A DNA stretch of 64,000 nt from JBBQFC01 sp038321615 (GTDB lineage Bacteria; Bacteroidota; Bacteroidia; Flavobacteriales_D; Cryomorphaceae), in assembly GCA_038321615.1 (NCBI GenBank), contig JBBQFC010000009.1, positions 8,844-72,843 of the forward strand, given 5' to 3'. Under the pieces are notes generated by a model. The model saw only the letters and a list, made by a program, of their open reading frames with translations, searched no databases and was not told the origin of the DNA. Below, piece by piece: positions 41,270-50,650 of the stretch (position 1 is its first letter; each line of letters begins with the position of its first letter). A program made the translations under genes and the position numbers.

Positions 41270-42484
41270 TTATAGTACTTCCGCTACCGTAAAAATACTT
41301 CCCCCCACAAAAATTAAATCACTCAACTGTGCCTCGGCTTTGGCGGCTTCAAAAGCCTGCATTACACTTGGATATACCTTACCTTCAAGCGAAAATTTGA
41401 GTGCTTCGTCGCTCAGTTGCTGGGCATCTTTGGCACGCGGAATATCGGCTCTACACCAGTAATACGTCGCAGAGATTGGGAGCTGCATCAAAATGGTTTT
41501 AGCATCCTTGTCGGCTACCATACCCCAAACAATGTGAAGCCGCACATACGTCTCTTGGCGCAGCATATCCACCACCCATTTTACCCCGTCTTCATTATGG
41601 CCCACATCGAGTATAACTTTGGGTAGTTCTTGGATTTGCTCCCACCTTCCGCGTAGACCGGTTGATTTCAAAACCTGCGTGGCACCTAGCAAAACGCTGC
41701 TTTCTAATAGATTCCAACCTATGGAGCGAGCTATTTCTACGGCAGCCCGCACGGTTTGCATGTTTTCGAATTGGTAACTACCCTGTAAATCGGTCGCTAA
41801 TGGCTGAAAGCCGTATTCTGCATACACGTAAGGAGCGTTCTTTTCGGCTGCCATTTCCGTGATGACGCTTTGCACTTCGCGGTTGTTTTTCCCGAGAAGG
41901 ATTGGTCGGTTCTCTTTGATTATTCCGCCCTTTTCGCGCGCTATTTTCTCCTTGGTATCGCCTAAGAACTGCTGATGGTCAAGGCCGATGGATGTTATAA
42001 TGCTGAATTCGGGACTGACGACATTGGTTGAGTCAAGCCTTCCGCCCATTCCAGTTTCGAGAATAGCGATATCGACTTTTTCTTCTTTGAAATGCTCGAA
42101 TGCCATGACGCACGTCATTTCGAAGAAAGATGGCTCAAGGTCTGGAGCTATTTCTTGATACCGCGCTACGAATTTCGCCACTTTCTCTTTGGAAATCATA
42201 TCTCCGTTAATCCGAATTCTTTCTCGGAAATCCTTTAAATGCGGGGAGGTGAACAGGCCTGTCTTGTAGCCGCATGCCTGAAAAATGGATGCCAATGCGC
42301 TAGATACTGATCCTTTTCCGTTTGTACCAGCCACATGTATGGATTTGAACCCATGCTGGGGATTACCCAATAGTTCACACAGTTTAATCGTTGTGGATAG
42401 ATCGGCTTTGTAAGCGGCAGCTCCAACCCGCTGAAACATGGGTAGCTGGCTGAAAAGGTATTCTACTGCTGCGGAATATTCCAC
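41270..42484 (-). CDS. folC: Bifunctional folylpolyglutamate synthase / dihydrofolate synthase
   Basis: Adds glutamate to dihydropteroate and to folates. 404 residues, Mur-ligase fold. Motifs: MEYSAAVEYLFSQLPMFQRVGAAAYK at the start, P-loop HVAGTNGKGSVSSALASIF, FTSPHLKDFRERIRING, ILETGMGGRLDSTNVV, GLDHQQFLGDTKEKIAREKGGIIKE with the carbamylated-lysine region, and the C-terminal LDVGHNEDGVKWV. It is the last gene of the tight exbB-exbD-tonB-folC unit (gaps of 0-2 bases). folE at 12190 is another folate gene in this window. Confidence 0.94.
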   Translation of the reverse strand: MEYSAAVEYLFSQLPMFQRVGAAAYKADLSTTIKLCELLGNPQHGFKSIHVAGTNGKGSVSSALASIFQACGYKTGLFTSPHLKDFRERIRINGDMISKEKVAKFVARYQEIAPDLEPSFFEMTCVMAFEHFKEEKVDIAILETGMGGRLDSTNVVSPEFSIITSIGLDHQQFLGDTKEKIAREKGGIIKENRPILLGKNNREVQSVITEMAAEKNAPYVYAEYGFQPLATDLQGSYQFENMQTVRAAVEIARSIGWNLLESSVLLGATQVLKSTGLRGRWEQIQELPKVILDVGHNEDGVKWVVDMLRQETYVRLHIVWGMVADKDAKTILMQLPISATYYWCRADIPRAKDAQQLSDEALKFSLEGKVYPSVMQAFEAAKAEAQLSDLIFVGGSIFTVAEVL

Positions 42485-42486
42485 AG

Positions 42487-43302
42487 CTATTTAAGTTGAA
42501 ATACGTAGCGCACCTTCCCGCGCTGCTCTACTTGTGCCGCAGGATCTCCATTGAACCGGAAATTCTCAAGTAGATCCTTTGTGGCCAGGTTGACCAAATA
42601 TTGAGATGTGGTTGTCGAAAGCCCGAGATCGGGGTCTGCTTTTACAACTCTTCCATTTCGATCTACGACAATCTTCATTACCAAAACTCCTTCCTCTTTC
42701 GTGTCCTTGATTTTAGTCCCAAACCCGGGCATCATACTCCGCCCATCGAGCTGCCAGCTACCACTACCACCACCTAAAGCACCGCGCCCTGTGGTTCCAT
42801 TTGGATTTCCTTCATCACCTGTTCCCGTGGTATTGCCCTGGCTTCCACCACCACCCGATTGATTGATGTTATTGAGTGCGTCGCTTAGCTTATTGCTCAG
42901 GGTTGGCTTTGGTTCTTCTACCGGCACTGCGGGCTTTTCAGCCGGTTTTTCGGTGGGTTTTTCAACTGGTTTTTTGGGCTTTACCGCTGGCTTGGTGGGT
43001 ACGGCTATTTCACTTTCATCTTGTGCTGTTACTTCATCCGATGGCGTTTCGGTAACCGTTTCTTCCGGTGTTGGCTCCGGATTGCTAGGGGTGGTATTTG
43101 CCGGTGTATCCGCAATATCGGCTACCGCATCGCCGCCAGCAGCGGCATCCCATCCAAACTCGATGGAGGCACCCGCATCTTCCGGAAGCGGGTCGGGCTG
43201 GGTTAACCCAAAGATGAAAAACAGGATCAAAGCCAAAACATGGAAACCAATGGTGATTCCCGCGGCAGTTCGTTTTCGTTTGCGTTCTTCGGCCGTATCC
43301 AT
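42487..43302 (-). CDS. tonB: TonB-family energy transducer
   Basis: 271 residues: a basic N-terminus (MDTAEERKRKRTA), one membrane segment at about 14-33 (GITIGFHVLALILFFIFGL), a long periplasmic linker rich in Pro/Glu/Lys (PVEKPTEKPAEKPAVPVEEP at about 110-135), a glycine/asparagine-rich hinge at about 148-180, and a C-terminal TonB-like domain (EGVLVMKIVVDRNGRVVKADPDLGLSTTT...KVRYVFQLK). The final domain resembles the short TonB/TolA C-terminus used in Bacteroidota. Next to ExbB/ExbD it should energise outer-membrane receptors by contact with their TonB boxes. It lies two bases after exbD. Confidence 0.9.
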   Translation of the reverse strand: MDTAEERKRKRTAAGITIGFHVLALILFFIFGLTQPDPLPEDAGASIEFGWDAAAGGDAVADIADTPANTTPSNPEPTPEETVTETPSDEVTAQDESEIAVPTKPAVKPKKPVEKPTEKPAEKPAVPVEEPKPTLSNKLSDALNNINQSGGGGSQGNTTGTGDEGNPNGTTGRGALGGGSGSWQLDGRSMMPGFGTKIKDTKEEGVLVMKIVVDRNGRVVKADPDLGLSTTTSQYLVNLATKDLLENFRFNGDPAAQVEQRGKVRYVFQLK

Positions 43303-43304
43303 CT

Positions 43305-43697
43305 TTATTTCGGTTTAGTAGCGAGTACAATTTTCCACTTATTGCGCTTGGCAATATCCAGCACTTTCACCGTTTCGCCAGTGGGCACCTGCTGATCTAC
43401 GTGGAATACGATGCTTGGCTCTACTTTATCGCCCGCAACAGCCATGAGTTCCGGCTCGAGGTTCTCGCTGTTTACAATCTTGTTATTCACAGAAAAAACC
43501 AAGTCTTTATCGATGCGCAGAGATATATTTTGCTTGTCCTTCGACTTATTGTTGCTCACCGGAAGATCTACAGGTAGGGCGTATGGACTTACCATCGTTG
43601 AAACAATAATGAAGAAAATTAACAAAAGGAAGACCAGGTCGGTCATCGACGACATCGAGAAACTCGCATCTACCTTATTTCGTGACCGTAGGTTCAT
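43305..43697 (-). CDS. exbD: ExbD/TolR-family biopolymer transport protein
   Basis: 130 residues: a short cytosolic N-terminus (MNLRSRNKVDASFSMSSMTD), one membrane helix LVFLLLIFFIIVSTM with the proton-carrying aspartate D20 at its start, and a periplasmic domain (LPVSNNKSKDKQNISLRIDKDLVFSVNNKIVNSENLEPELMAV...VLDIAKRNKWKIVLATKPK). Works with the ExbB proton channel and TonB. Its ATG immediately follows the exbB stop and precedes tonB by two bases. Confidence 0.94.
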   Translation of the reverse strand: MNLRSRNKVDASFSMSSMTDLVFLLLIFFIIVSTMVSPYALPVDLPVSNNKSKDKQNISLRIDKDLVFSVNNKIVNSENLEPELMAVAGDKVEPSIVFHVDQQVPTGETVKVLDIAKRNKWKIVLATKPK

Positions 43698-44402
43698 CTA
43701 TTTGGCTGGTTCTTCGAGCAAGTCAATAAACTCAATACTCTGAGCTTCCATGCGGTGTATCACTTTATCTACTTTCACTACCAATGTATTGTAAGCTATA
43801 TAAGCGATGATACCAATTACCAAGCCGGCTACAGTGGTAACCATAGCTTGCATAATTCCACCCGAAAGCGCTGATATCTCCACTCCATTGCCTGAAATCT
43901 TCATCGCGTGAAAGGTCATGATCATACCAATAACCGTTCCCAAGAAACCGATCATCGGCGCAGCACCCGCCACTGTTGCGAGCACAGGAAGACCTTTTTC
44001 GAGCTTGTAAACTTCAAGCTTGCCCACGTTTTCGATTGAAGCGCTTAAGTCGTCCATGGGTTTGCCTATACGCGCTATGCCTTTGTCGAGCATGCGTGCT
44101 ATGGGTGTATTAGTGGAGCCGCAAAGGTTTCGGGCCGATTCCAGTTTTCCATCGCTTACATAATCCTTTATACGATTCATAAAGTCTTTGTCTTCTTTGG
44201 AAGCTTTTGAAATTGCCATCCATCGCTCGGCAAAAATATATACGGCCACCACGGACAGAATGGCCAAGGGACCCATAATGTACCAACCGCCATCTATAAT
44301 GAGCTGGATTATGGAGATGTTTTCTTCTGTGGGCGCTGAAGTTTCCAAAGTTTCGGCTGCTTGAACGCCGTTACTGATTTGCAGCAGAATGAGTGATTTC
44401 AT
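43698..44402 (-). CDS. exbB: MotA/TolQ/ExbB-family proton channel
   Basis: 234 residues: an N-terminal hydrophobic stretch, then three membrane helices of the ExbB type, a first at about 37-57 (WYIMGPLAILSVVAVYIFAERW), a cytosolic domain to about 125, and the last two (LPVLATVAGAAPMIGFLGTVIGMIMTFHAM and GIMQAMVTTVAGLVIGIIAYIAYNTLV) carrying the conserved polar Thr/Gly residues of the proton path. First gene of exbB-exbD-tonB-folC. It follows nhaD after 50 bases, so it could be read from the upstream gdh promoter too. Confidence 0.94.
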   Translation of the reverse strand: MKSLILLQISNGVQAAETLETSAPTEENISIIQLIIDGGWYIMGPLAILSVVAVYIFAERWMAISKASKEDKDFMNRIKDYVSDGKLESARNLCGSTNTPIARMLDKGIARIGKPMDDLSASIENVGKLEVYKLEKGLPVLATVAGAAPMIGFLGTVIGMIMTFHAMKISGNGVEISALSGGIMQAMVTTVAGLVIGIIAYIAYNTLVVKVDKVIHRMEAQSIEFIDLLEEPAK

Positions 44403-44452
44403 AGAACAAGATTACGCAGGAATAGCCCTATAACGCTATCGCTGAAAAGAAA

Positions 44453-45772
44453 TTATGCACGCATCAGTATGAATAGCGCGGCTCCGGCAAAGTATCCGAT
44501 AATGGCCAACCAGGATATTTTCTTCAAATACCATATGAAGTCTATGCGCTCCAATCCCATGGCAGCGACGCCAGCCGCAGAACCAATGATCAGAGCACTT
44601 CCACCGGTACCGGCGCAATAGGCCAAAAACATCCAAAAATCGCCGCTTGCGGCAAATGGTCCCGATGCTTCAATTTCAAACATCCCTTGCGCTGCTGCTA
44701 CCAACGGTACGTTGTCTACGATAGCGGAAAGTAGCCCAATAATGAGGTCAATGGCATAAATGTTTCCTACAGTTTCGCTCAAATACAGCGCTACTTCGCC
44801 CAGTATTCCTATATCTTGCAAAGCGGCTACGGCTAGCAGAATACCAAGGAAGAATAGTACCGAAGCGGTATCGATTTTGCGCAGCACACCTACCACAGTA
44901 AGTTTTCTTCGGAGGGGAATATCTTTATGGCGGTGCATAATGTCGGTAACCACCCATATTACTCCGAGGCTGAGCATCATCCCCATAAAGGGTGGAAGGT
45001 GCGTAGTCGTCTTGAACACGGGTACAAACAGCAAGCCCGCGATACCCAAGGCGAAAATGATAGCCCGCTCGCGATCTGTAGCTTCTAAAGTATGCTCGTC
45101 GGTGGGTATAAGTACGGGTCTGTTAACATTTCCTTTCATGGTGAAACTTAAAATGCTCAACGGGGCAACCATCGTAACGAGGCTTGGAAGTATCAACTCG
45201 CTCACCGTTTGGCCCACATCTGGAAGCTGTTTCTTAATCCAGAGCATCGTGGTGGTCACATCCCCAATAGGCGACCAGGCTCCACCGGCATTGGCTGAAA
45301 TCACTACTAAGCCCACAAAGAACCAGCGTGTCTGTTTATCTTCAATCAGCTTGCGCATCAAGGACACCAATACTATAGTGGTGGTAAGATTATCGAGTAC
45401 GGCACTTAAAAAGAAAGTGAGGGTACAAACGATCCACATCAATTTTACTTTGTTCGTAGTGGTGATACGGTCTGTAATTACTTTGAAGCCTTCGTGCGCA
45501 TCTACCGTCTCTACGATAGCCATAGCGCCCATCAGAAAGAACAGTATAGAGGATATTTCGCTGATGTGGTGAAGTACGTTTTCCTCAATACCATGGCCTG
45601 CTTCTCCACCATTGGGAATGCTATGCGCGAGCAATTCAGGAGACAAAGCATAAATAGCCCAGCAAACAATACCTGTAATAAGGGCAGAAGCCGCCTTATC
45701 GACATGCAACGGATGCTCCAGGGCAATGCATAAATAGCCCAAAACAAAGACAACAATGACTACTATTTCCAT
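44453..45772 (-). CDS. nhaD: NhaD-type sodium:proton antiporter
   Basis: 439 residues with about 12 hydrophobic segments. The NhaD/ArsB-like ion-transporter fold is shown by AMAIVETVDAHEGFKVITDRI, LSAVLDNLTTTIVLVSLMRKLI, ISANAGGAWSPIGDVTTTMLWIKKQLP, a repeated half FFLGILLAVAALQDIGILGEVA, LLSAIVDNVPLVAAAQGMFE, and AYCAGTGGSALIIGSAAGVAAMG. The twin DNxx(T/P) and GGxxxxIG/S-type motifs characterise this family. Inner-membrane exchange of Na+ for H+ is typical of marine or alkaline-tolerant bacteria. Its ATG is three bases after the glutamate dehydrogenase-family stop. Confidence 0.93.
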   Translation of the reverse strand: MEIVVIVVFVLGYLCIALEHPLHVDKAASALITGIVCWAIYALSPELLAHSIPNGGEAGHGIEENVLHHISEISSILFFLMGAMAIVETVDAHEGFKVITDRITTTNKVKLMWIVCTLTFFLSAVLDNLTTTIVLVSLMRKLIEDKQTRWFFVGLVVISANAGGAWSPIGDVTTTMLWIKKQLPDVGQTVSELILPSLVTMVAPLSILSFTMKGNVNRPVLIPTDEHTLEATDRERAIIFALGIAGLLFVPVFKTTTHLPPFMGMMLSLGVIWVVTDIMHRHKDIPLRRKLTVVGVLRKIDTASVLFFLGILLAVAALQDIGILGEVALYLSETVGNIYAIDLIIGLLSAIVDNVPLVAAAQGMFEIEASGPFAASGDFWMFLAYCAGTGGSALIIGSAAGVAAMGLERIDFIWYLKKISWLAIIGYFAGAALFILMRA

Positions 45773-45775
45773 GAT

Positions 45776-47002
45776 CTAAATGAGTTGTGACAATGCAATT
45801 TCGAAACCGGTGGCAGCCAAATTTACCCCGGTTGGATTGCGGTTAAAAATCTCCTCTATAGCACTTCGTATTACAGTGCTGGTATCTTCAAATATGGCTT
45901 CGTCGCTCAGTTCAACACCTTTCTCCATGCAATACGCGAAAACGCGCGCCATACCGCAATTAGCTATAAAATCGGGTACGATGGCAATGCGCTGATCGGC
46001 GTATTCCATAATAGGACCAAAGAATATTTCGGGGTCGGCAAACGGCACATTGGCACCGCTGGCCAATACTTCCACACCAGCTTCAATCAATCGGTCGGTA
46101 TGGTCGCGAGAGATAAGTCGCGAAGCCGCACACGGAAGAAAAATGTCGGCGGGCAAATCCCAAATTACTTCGTTGGTTTTTTCAAATGATAGTAGGTCTG
46201 CACCAATAAGTTCGTTACCGTTTTTAGCGATAAAGAGCTGTTTTATTTCATCGAAGCTCAAGCCATCAGGGCGTATCAGGCCGCCAGCACGGTCGATTAT
46301 ACCGACCACTTTGGCGCCAGCTTCCGAGAGGTAGTAAGCTGCAGCGGCTCCTACGTTGCCCCAACCCTGCACGATCGCCCGCTTTCCGGCGATCTCTTTC
46401 TTACTCAGGTCGTAAAAATGCATTACACTTTTAGCCAAGCCGAAGCCGGTTATTAAATCGGCGATTACATATTTTCGCGCTGGGTCGGGCGAATATTTCC
46501 GATCTTCAACCACTTTGGAAACACCAAATCGGAGCTGCCCTATTTGTTGGATTTTCTCATTGTCGCGTGGATTGAAATGGCCGTTGACTACTCCTTCTTG
46601 CGGGTGCCAAAGGCCAAATTCTTCGGTTATCGGAATCACTTCGTGAATTTCGTCCACATTTAAATCTCCGCCTGTACCATAGTAGCTTTTCAGCAAGGGT
46701 GTTACTGCTTTATACCAGCGCTCCAGTACGGCGCGCTTTCGCGGGTCGGCTGGGTCGAAATTAATACCGCTCTTGGCACCGCCAATGGCAGGGCCCGAAA
46801 CGGTAAACTTCACCTCCATCGTTTTTGCTAGCGATTCTACTTCCCGCTTGTCTAAGCCTTTGCGCATGCGGGTACCACCGCCCGCTGCGCCGCCACGCAG
46901 GGAGTTTATTACCACCCAACCGCGAGCTTCCGTTTCCGGGTCATTCCATTCAAAAACAATTTCGGGAGATTTCTCTTCAAACTTTCGAAGCAGGTCGCGC
47001 AT
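45776..47002 (-). CDS. Glu/Leu/Phe/Val dehydrogenase family protein (likely glutamate dehydrogenase)
   Basis: 408 residues. Catalyses reversible NAD(P)-dependent oxidative deamination of an amino acid. The N-terminal domain carries GGAAGGGTRMRKG, KFTVSGPAIGGAKSGINFDPADP with the catalytic lysine, and YYGTGGDLNVDEIHEVIPI. The NAD domain has AIVQGWGNVGAAAAYYLSEAGAKVVGIID and FLPCAASRLIS. It lacks the longer N-terminus of typical GdhA and reads more like the 400-residue branch. Specificity (glutamate or branched-chain/phenylalanine) is unresolved. It leads the gdh-nhaD pair and has a TATATTTG box 22 bases upstream. Confidence 0.85.
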   Translation of the reverse strand: MRDLLRKFEEKSPEIVFEWNDPETEARGWVVINSLRGGAAGGGTRMRKGLDKREVESLAKTMEVKFTVSGPAIGGAKSGINFDPADPRKRAVLERWYKAVTPLLKSYYGTGGDLNVDEIHEVIPITEEFGLWHPQEGVVNGHFNPRDNEKIQQIGQLRFGVSKVVEDRKYSPDPARKYVIADLITGFGLAKSVMHFYDLSKKEIAGKRAIVQGWGNVGAAAAYYLSEAGAKVVGIIDRAGGLIRPDGLSFDEIKQLFIAKNGNELIGADLLSFEKTNEVIWDLPADIFLPCAASRLISRDHTDRLIEAGVEVLASGANVPFADPEIFFGPIMEYADQRIAIVPDFIANCGMARVFAYCMEKGVELSDEAIFEDTSTVIRSAIEEIFNRNPTGVNLAATGFEIALSQLI

Positions 47003-47024
47003 CAGATAAAATTACTATCGGGGG

Positions 47025-47032
47025 CAAATATA
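47025..47032 (-). promoter_or_regulatory. TAnnTTTG -7 box for the gdh-nhaD unit
   Basis: TATATTTG on the minus strand, 22 bases before the gene start. Confidence 0.7.
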
Positions 47033-47089
47033 TTAAAAGGAGATGGCCCTGCGAGGTCGGAATTAATTCTTAGTATTTGCTTAACACAA

Positions 47090-48154
47090 CTACAAGGGGT
47101 AATAAATGGCGCCTGAACTATTATCGCGCAGCGCGCCTGTTACTGAGCGCAAGGCATTCGCCCTGCCTTCGAGCCTGAGCTTACCGAGAAGTGCAAAAAT
47201 CAGCGCTTCTTTGTAATCGATTAAAGCACGATCGGGTATTTGGATTTCGCATTTCACCGAGCGTCGGATGCCTTCAATCAGAAAATCGTTGAAGCAACCC
47301 CCTCCCGTAGCCAAGATTTTATCGCGTTTTGAAAAGGAGTTGAGCGCACGGGCTATTTGGTTTGCAATATGTTCCGTTAAGGTGGCTAAGGCATCGCGAT
47401 CGGAGAGAGAGCTGACAAGTGGAAGAATCTCGCGCTCTACCCACTCACGTCCGAGCGATTTCGGATAAGATTTTTGGTAAAAAGGTAGGTTGTTTAACTT
47501 ATCAAGGGTTGCTCGATCCATTGATCCTGATCTGGCTAGCATTCCTTTATTATCGTAGGCCAAACCTGTCCTGCTGGCATAATAATTTAAGGGGAGATTT
47601 GCCGGGCCAATGTCGTAAGCGATTCGGTCATCATTGCTTTGAAAGCTGATGTTTGCAAATCCGCCCAGGTTTAGGCAAGCCGCGTAATTGCCAAATAGCA
47701 GCGCATCGCCAATAGGTACAAGGGGTGCACCTTGTCCACCTAAGGCCACGTCGCCCCTTCTGAAATCGCAAACGGTAGTGATGCCAGTTTCGGCTGCAAT
47801 AATATTTCCATTGCAGAGCTGATAGGTAAAATGATGCTCGGGCTGATGGAAAATGGTATGGCCGTGACAAGCTATGAAGTCAACTTTAAATTTCAGGCCT
47901 TTTATCACCTTAGTGATTTCTGCAGCGAGGTAGCAACTGTATTCATTTTCGAGTTTCAGGAAGTCATCGGCAGCCAAACTCGGTGCTTCCCCGAGCGATT
48001 TAATCCAAAAACCGGAATAAGGAATATGAGCCAGGTGTAAAAACTCAAATTTAGGATATGCGTCGAACCGCACTACCGCTATATCGACACCGTCGAGCGA
48101 AGTGCCCGACATGATGCCCACACCAATTTGGAATGCTTTGTTTTCAAACGTCAT
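47090..48154 (-). CDS. anmK: Anhydro-N-acetylmuramic acid kinase
   Basis: Phosphorylates and opens 1,6-anhydro-MurNAc released from peptidoglycan, so that it can be recycled. The start at 48154 (MTFENKAFQIGVGIMSGTSLDGVDIAVVRFD) gives 354 residues. Motifs: MSGTSLDGVD (ATP phosphate loop), ACHGHTIFHQPE, VCDFRRGDVALGGQGAPLVPIGD, CLNLGGFANIS, YDIGPANLPLNYY and ATGGGCFNDFLIEGI. A longer frame from 48190 extends across the divergent promoter and is less likely. In Bacteroidota the recycling pathway runs through MurQ or AmgK/MurU; neither gene is in the window. Confidence 0.93.
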   Translation of the reverse strand: MTFENKAFQIGVGIMSGTSLDGVDIAVVRFDAYPKFEFLHLAHIPYSGFWIKSLGEAPSLAADDFLKLENEYSCYLAAEITKVIKGLKFKVDFIACHGHTIFHQPEHHFTYQLCNGNIIAAETGITTVCDFRRGDVALGGQGAPLVPIGDALLFGNYAACLNLGGFANISFQSNDDRIAYDIGPANLPLNYYASRTGLAYDNKGMLARSGSMDRATLDKLNNLPFYQKSYPKSLGREWVEREILPLVSSLSDRDALATLTEHIANQIARALNSFSKRDKILATGGGCFNDFLIEGIRRSVKCEIQIPDRALIDYKEALIFALLGKLRLEGRANALRSVTGALRDNSSGAIYYPL

Positions 48155-48172
48155 GCGGACAAGAGATTGTTT

Positions 48173-48180
48173 TAAATTTG
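48173..48180 (+). promoter_or_regulatory. TAnnTTTG -7 box for acyl-CoA dehydrogenase gene
   Basis: TAAATTTG, 27 bases before the chosen ATG at 48208; it lies within the longer open frame and so supports the shorter start. Confidence 0.65.
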
Positions 48181-48207
48181 CGCACCACAAATAAACTACA
48201 AGGAACG

Positions 48208-49350
48208 ATGAATTTTGAATTTACCGAAGAGCAAATTGCCGTGAGGGATGCCGCGCGCGATTTTGCCCAAAATGTTTTGAAGCATGGCGTTATTGAGCGC
48301 GACACCCATCAGCGGTTTCCCGTGGATGAAATTAAGCAATTGGGCGAGCTCGGTTTTATGGGCATGATGATCGACCCCAATTATGGGGGTAGTGGCATGG
48401 ATACCGTATCGTACGTTCTTGCAATGGAAGAACTTTCGAAGGTTGACGCTTCAGCTTCGGTGGTGGTTTCTGTTAACAATAGCTTGGTGTGCTGGGGCTT
48501 GGATAAGTACGGCTCAGTGGAACAAAAGCAAAAATATTTGGTACCATTGGCGAAGGGCGAGAAAATAGGGGCATTTTGCTTAAGCGAGCCTGAAGCTGGC
48601 TCTGATGCTACTTCTCAGCGCACTACAGCCGAAGATAAAGGCGATTATTACCTTCTGAATGGAACCAAGAATTGGATCACCAATGGGGGCTCTGCTTCTA
48701 CTTATCTCGTTATTGCGCAAACGCATCCAGAAAAGGGACATCGGGGTATTAATTGTCTGATCGTAGAGCGCGGTATGGAAGGTTTCATGGTCGGCGCTAA
48801 GGAAGATAAATTAGGTATTCGCGGAAGCGACACCCACACGATCATGTTTCAGGATGTAAAAGTGCCAAAGGAAAACAGAATTGGGGAAGACGGTTTTGGG
48901 TTTAAATTTGCCATGAGCACCCTTTCTGGAGGCCGCATTGGTATTGCCGCGCAAGCGCTAGGTATTGCCAGCGGGGCGTACGAATTGGCCCTTGCCTACA
49001 GTAAGGAGCGCCAGGCTTTCGGTAAACCGATTCACGAGCATCAGGCCATCGCTTTCAAATTGGCCGATATGGCTACGGAGATCGAAGCGGCTCGGCTTTT
49101 ATGCCTAAAGGCCGCGCAAGTGAAGGACGCCGGTGAGAATTTTGATTTGGAATCTTCCATGGCCAAGCTTTTTGCTTCGCGGGTAGCCATGGAAACCACG
49201 ATAGAAGCCGTGCAAATTCATGGAGGTTATGGTTTTGTGAAAGAATACCACGTGGAGCGATTAATGCGCGACGCTAAAATCACCCAAATTTACGAAGGGA
49301 CAAGCGAGATTCAAAAAATCGTGATTTCGCGTGCTTTATTGAAAGATTAA
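48208..49350 (+). CDS. Acyl-CoA dehydrogenase, short-chain (butyryl-CoA type)
   Basis: 380-residue flavoenzyme. MNFEFTEEQIAVRDAARDFAQNVL start, GFMGMMIDPNYGGSGMDTVSYVLAMEELSKVDASASVVVSVNNSL, FCLSEPEAGSDATSQRT, NGTKNWITNGGSASTYLVIAQT, GIRGSDTHTIMFQDVKVP, ERQAFGKPIHEHQAIAFKLADM, QIHGGYGFVKEYHVERLMRDAKITQIYEGTSEIQKIVIS, where the glutamate in YEGTSEIQ is the catalytic base. Size and VNNSL-type features fit a short-chain acyl-CoA dehydrogenase, complementing the long FadE elsewhere in the window. Its 3' end overlaps convergent murF by four bases. Confidence 0.93.
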   Translation: MNFEFTEEQIAVRDAARDFAQNVLKHGVIERDTHQRFPVDEIKQLGELGFMGMMIDPNYGGSGMDTVSYVLAMEELSKVDASASVVVSVNNSLVCWGLDKYGSVEQKQKYLVPLAKGEKIGAFCLSEPEAGSDATSQRTTAEDKGDYYLLNGTKNWITNGGSASTYLVIAQTHPEKGHRGINCLIVERGMEGFMVGAKEDKLGIRGSDTHTIMFQDVKVPKENRIGEDGFGFKFAMSTLSGGRIGIAAQALGIASGAYELALAYSKERQAFGKPIHEHQAIAFKLADMATEIEAARLLCLKAAQVKDAGENFDLESSMAKLFASRVAMETTIEAVQIHGGYGFVKEYHVERLMRDAKITQIYEGTSEIQKIVISRALLKD

Positions 49351-50636
49351 AGCTTTTCCAGAACCCTCTCCATAGTGGTAGCCCGGCTGCCCTTCAAGAG
49401 AATGGTATAGCCTTTCAAAGGGTGATTTGCGAGATATTCGTTCAATTCTGCGACATTTGCGAAGTATGCGCACCCGTAGAGCTGGCAATCGGCGTAATGC
49501 TGCCCCACGAAAATAGCGTCCAGATCTTTTTCGGCTACTCTGTTCACTAAGGCTTGATGCTCTTCCTGGCTTTCTGAGCCAAGTTCCATCATGTGGCCGA
49601 GAATGGCAATTTTTGGTTCGTCGTGTCCGTCGGCCAGGTTGTCAATGGCCAAAATCATACTACTCGGATTCGCATTGTAAGCGTCGAGTATTACCTTGTT
49701 GTGGTGGGTGATTTTTAATTGCGAACGGTTATTCTCAGGAGCGTAATGCTCGATTCCGGCCATTATAGCGGTCTGCGGAACGTCGAAATAGCATCCAATA
49801 GCCACGGCTGCCATCGCATTATAAAAATTATAATTTCCCACCAACTGGGTTTGGATGCGCCCACGGGCGTTTTTTTCTTTACAGTTGAATTGAAACGACA
49901 GGAAAGGCTGTGAATCTACTACATCGCCAAAGGCAAAATAACGGTCGTTCACTCCAAAATAAATTCGCTCCAAACCAACCGATAATTCCATAAGTACTGG
50001 ATCGTCGCCGTTGACAAAAACTTTGCGCTTATGGGTTTTCAAAAAGTCATATAGCTCTTTTTTCCCCTTTTTCACTCCTTCTATCCCACCAAAACCTTCC
50101 AGGTGAGCCTTGCCGATATTGGTGATCATACCGATATCTGGAGTGCAGATGGTGCAAAGCTCTCGGATTTCTCCTTGGTGATTAGCCCCCATTTCAATTA
50201 CGGCCATTTCGGCATCGAGCGGTATGGCGAGCAGGCTGAGTGGCACACCGATATGGTTGTTCAGATTACCAGTAGTAGAGTAGGTGCGGTACTTTCTTGA
50301 AAGTACAGCGTGAATCAATTCCTTGTTGGTGGTTTTTCCATTGCTCCCGGTCAGGCCTATTACCGGAAAGGCAAACTGGCTGCGGTGATGCTTCGCTAAA
50401 TCTTGTAAAGTTTGCAGTGCATCATCAACAACGGTCATTGATGCTTCATTTTGCAGGGAAGGATCATCGGCAATTACGTGCAAGGCACCTTTTTCAAGCG
50501 CTGTTTTAGCAAAGGTATTTGCATCGAAATTTGGCCCTTTCAGACAGAAGAAAATCTGGTTGTCCATCGGCCTGCGAGAGTCTGTACTTACACCCGATGA
50601 CGCCTGAAATACCTTGTAAAGTTCGCTTATACGCAT
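49347..50636 (-). CDS. murF: UDP-N-acetylmuramoyl-tripeptide--D-alanyl-D-alanine ligase
   Basis: Last cytosolic amino-acid ligation in peptidoglycan precursor synthesis. Start at 50636 (MRISELYKVFQASSGVSTDSRR) gives 429 residues, slightly short but normal for Bacteroidota. Motifs: FFCLKGPNFDANTFAKTALEKGA, P-loop GLTGSNGKTTNKELIHAVL, TTGNLNNHIGVPLSLL, VIEMGANHQGEIRELC, ITNIGKAHLEGFGGIEGV with the carbamylated-lysine region, DAYNANPSSM and LLKGSRATTMERVL. It follows gldJ after a terminator, so it may have a separate promoter. murF beside gldJ recurs in the phylum as far as I know. Confidence 0.95.
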   Translation of the reverse strand: MRISELYKVFQASSGVSTDSRRPMDNQIFFCLKGPNFDANTFAKTALEKGALHVIADDPSLQNEASMTVVDDALQTLQDLAKHHRSQFAFPVIGLTGSNGKTTNKELIHAVLSRKYRTYSTTGNLNNHIGVPLSLLAIPLDAEMAVIEMGANHQGEIRELCTICTPDIGMITNIGKAHLEGFGGIEGVKKGKKELYDFLKTHKRKVFVNGDDPVLMELSVGLERIYFGVNDRYFAFGDVVDSQPFLSFQFNCKEKNARGRIQTQLVGNYNFYNAMAAVAIGCYFDVPQTAIMAGIEHYAPENNRSQLKITHHNKVILDAYNANPSSMILAIDNLADGHDEPKIAILGHMMELGSESQEEHQALVNRVAEKDLDAIFVGQHYADCQLYGCAYFANVAELNEYLANHPLKGYTILLKGSRATTMERVLEKL

Positions 50637-50650
50637 GGGGCTAAAAATAG

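Noticed and set aside
42863..43318. 151-codon plus-strand frame antisense to tonB
   Set aside because: Low-complexity Ser/Gly/Phe translation that mirrors the Pro/Glu/Lys linker of TonB.
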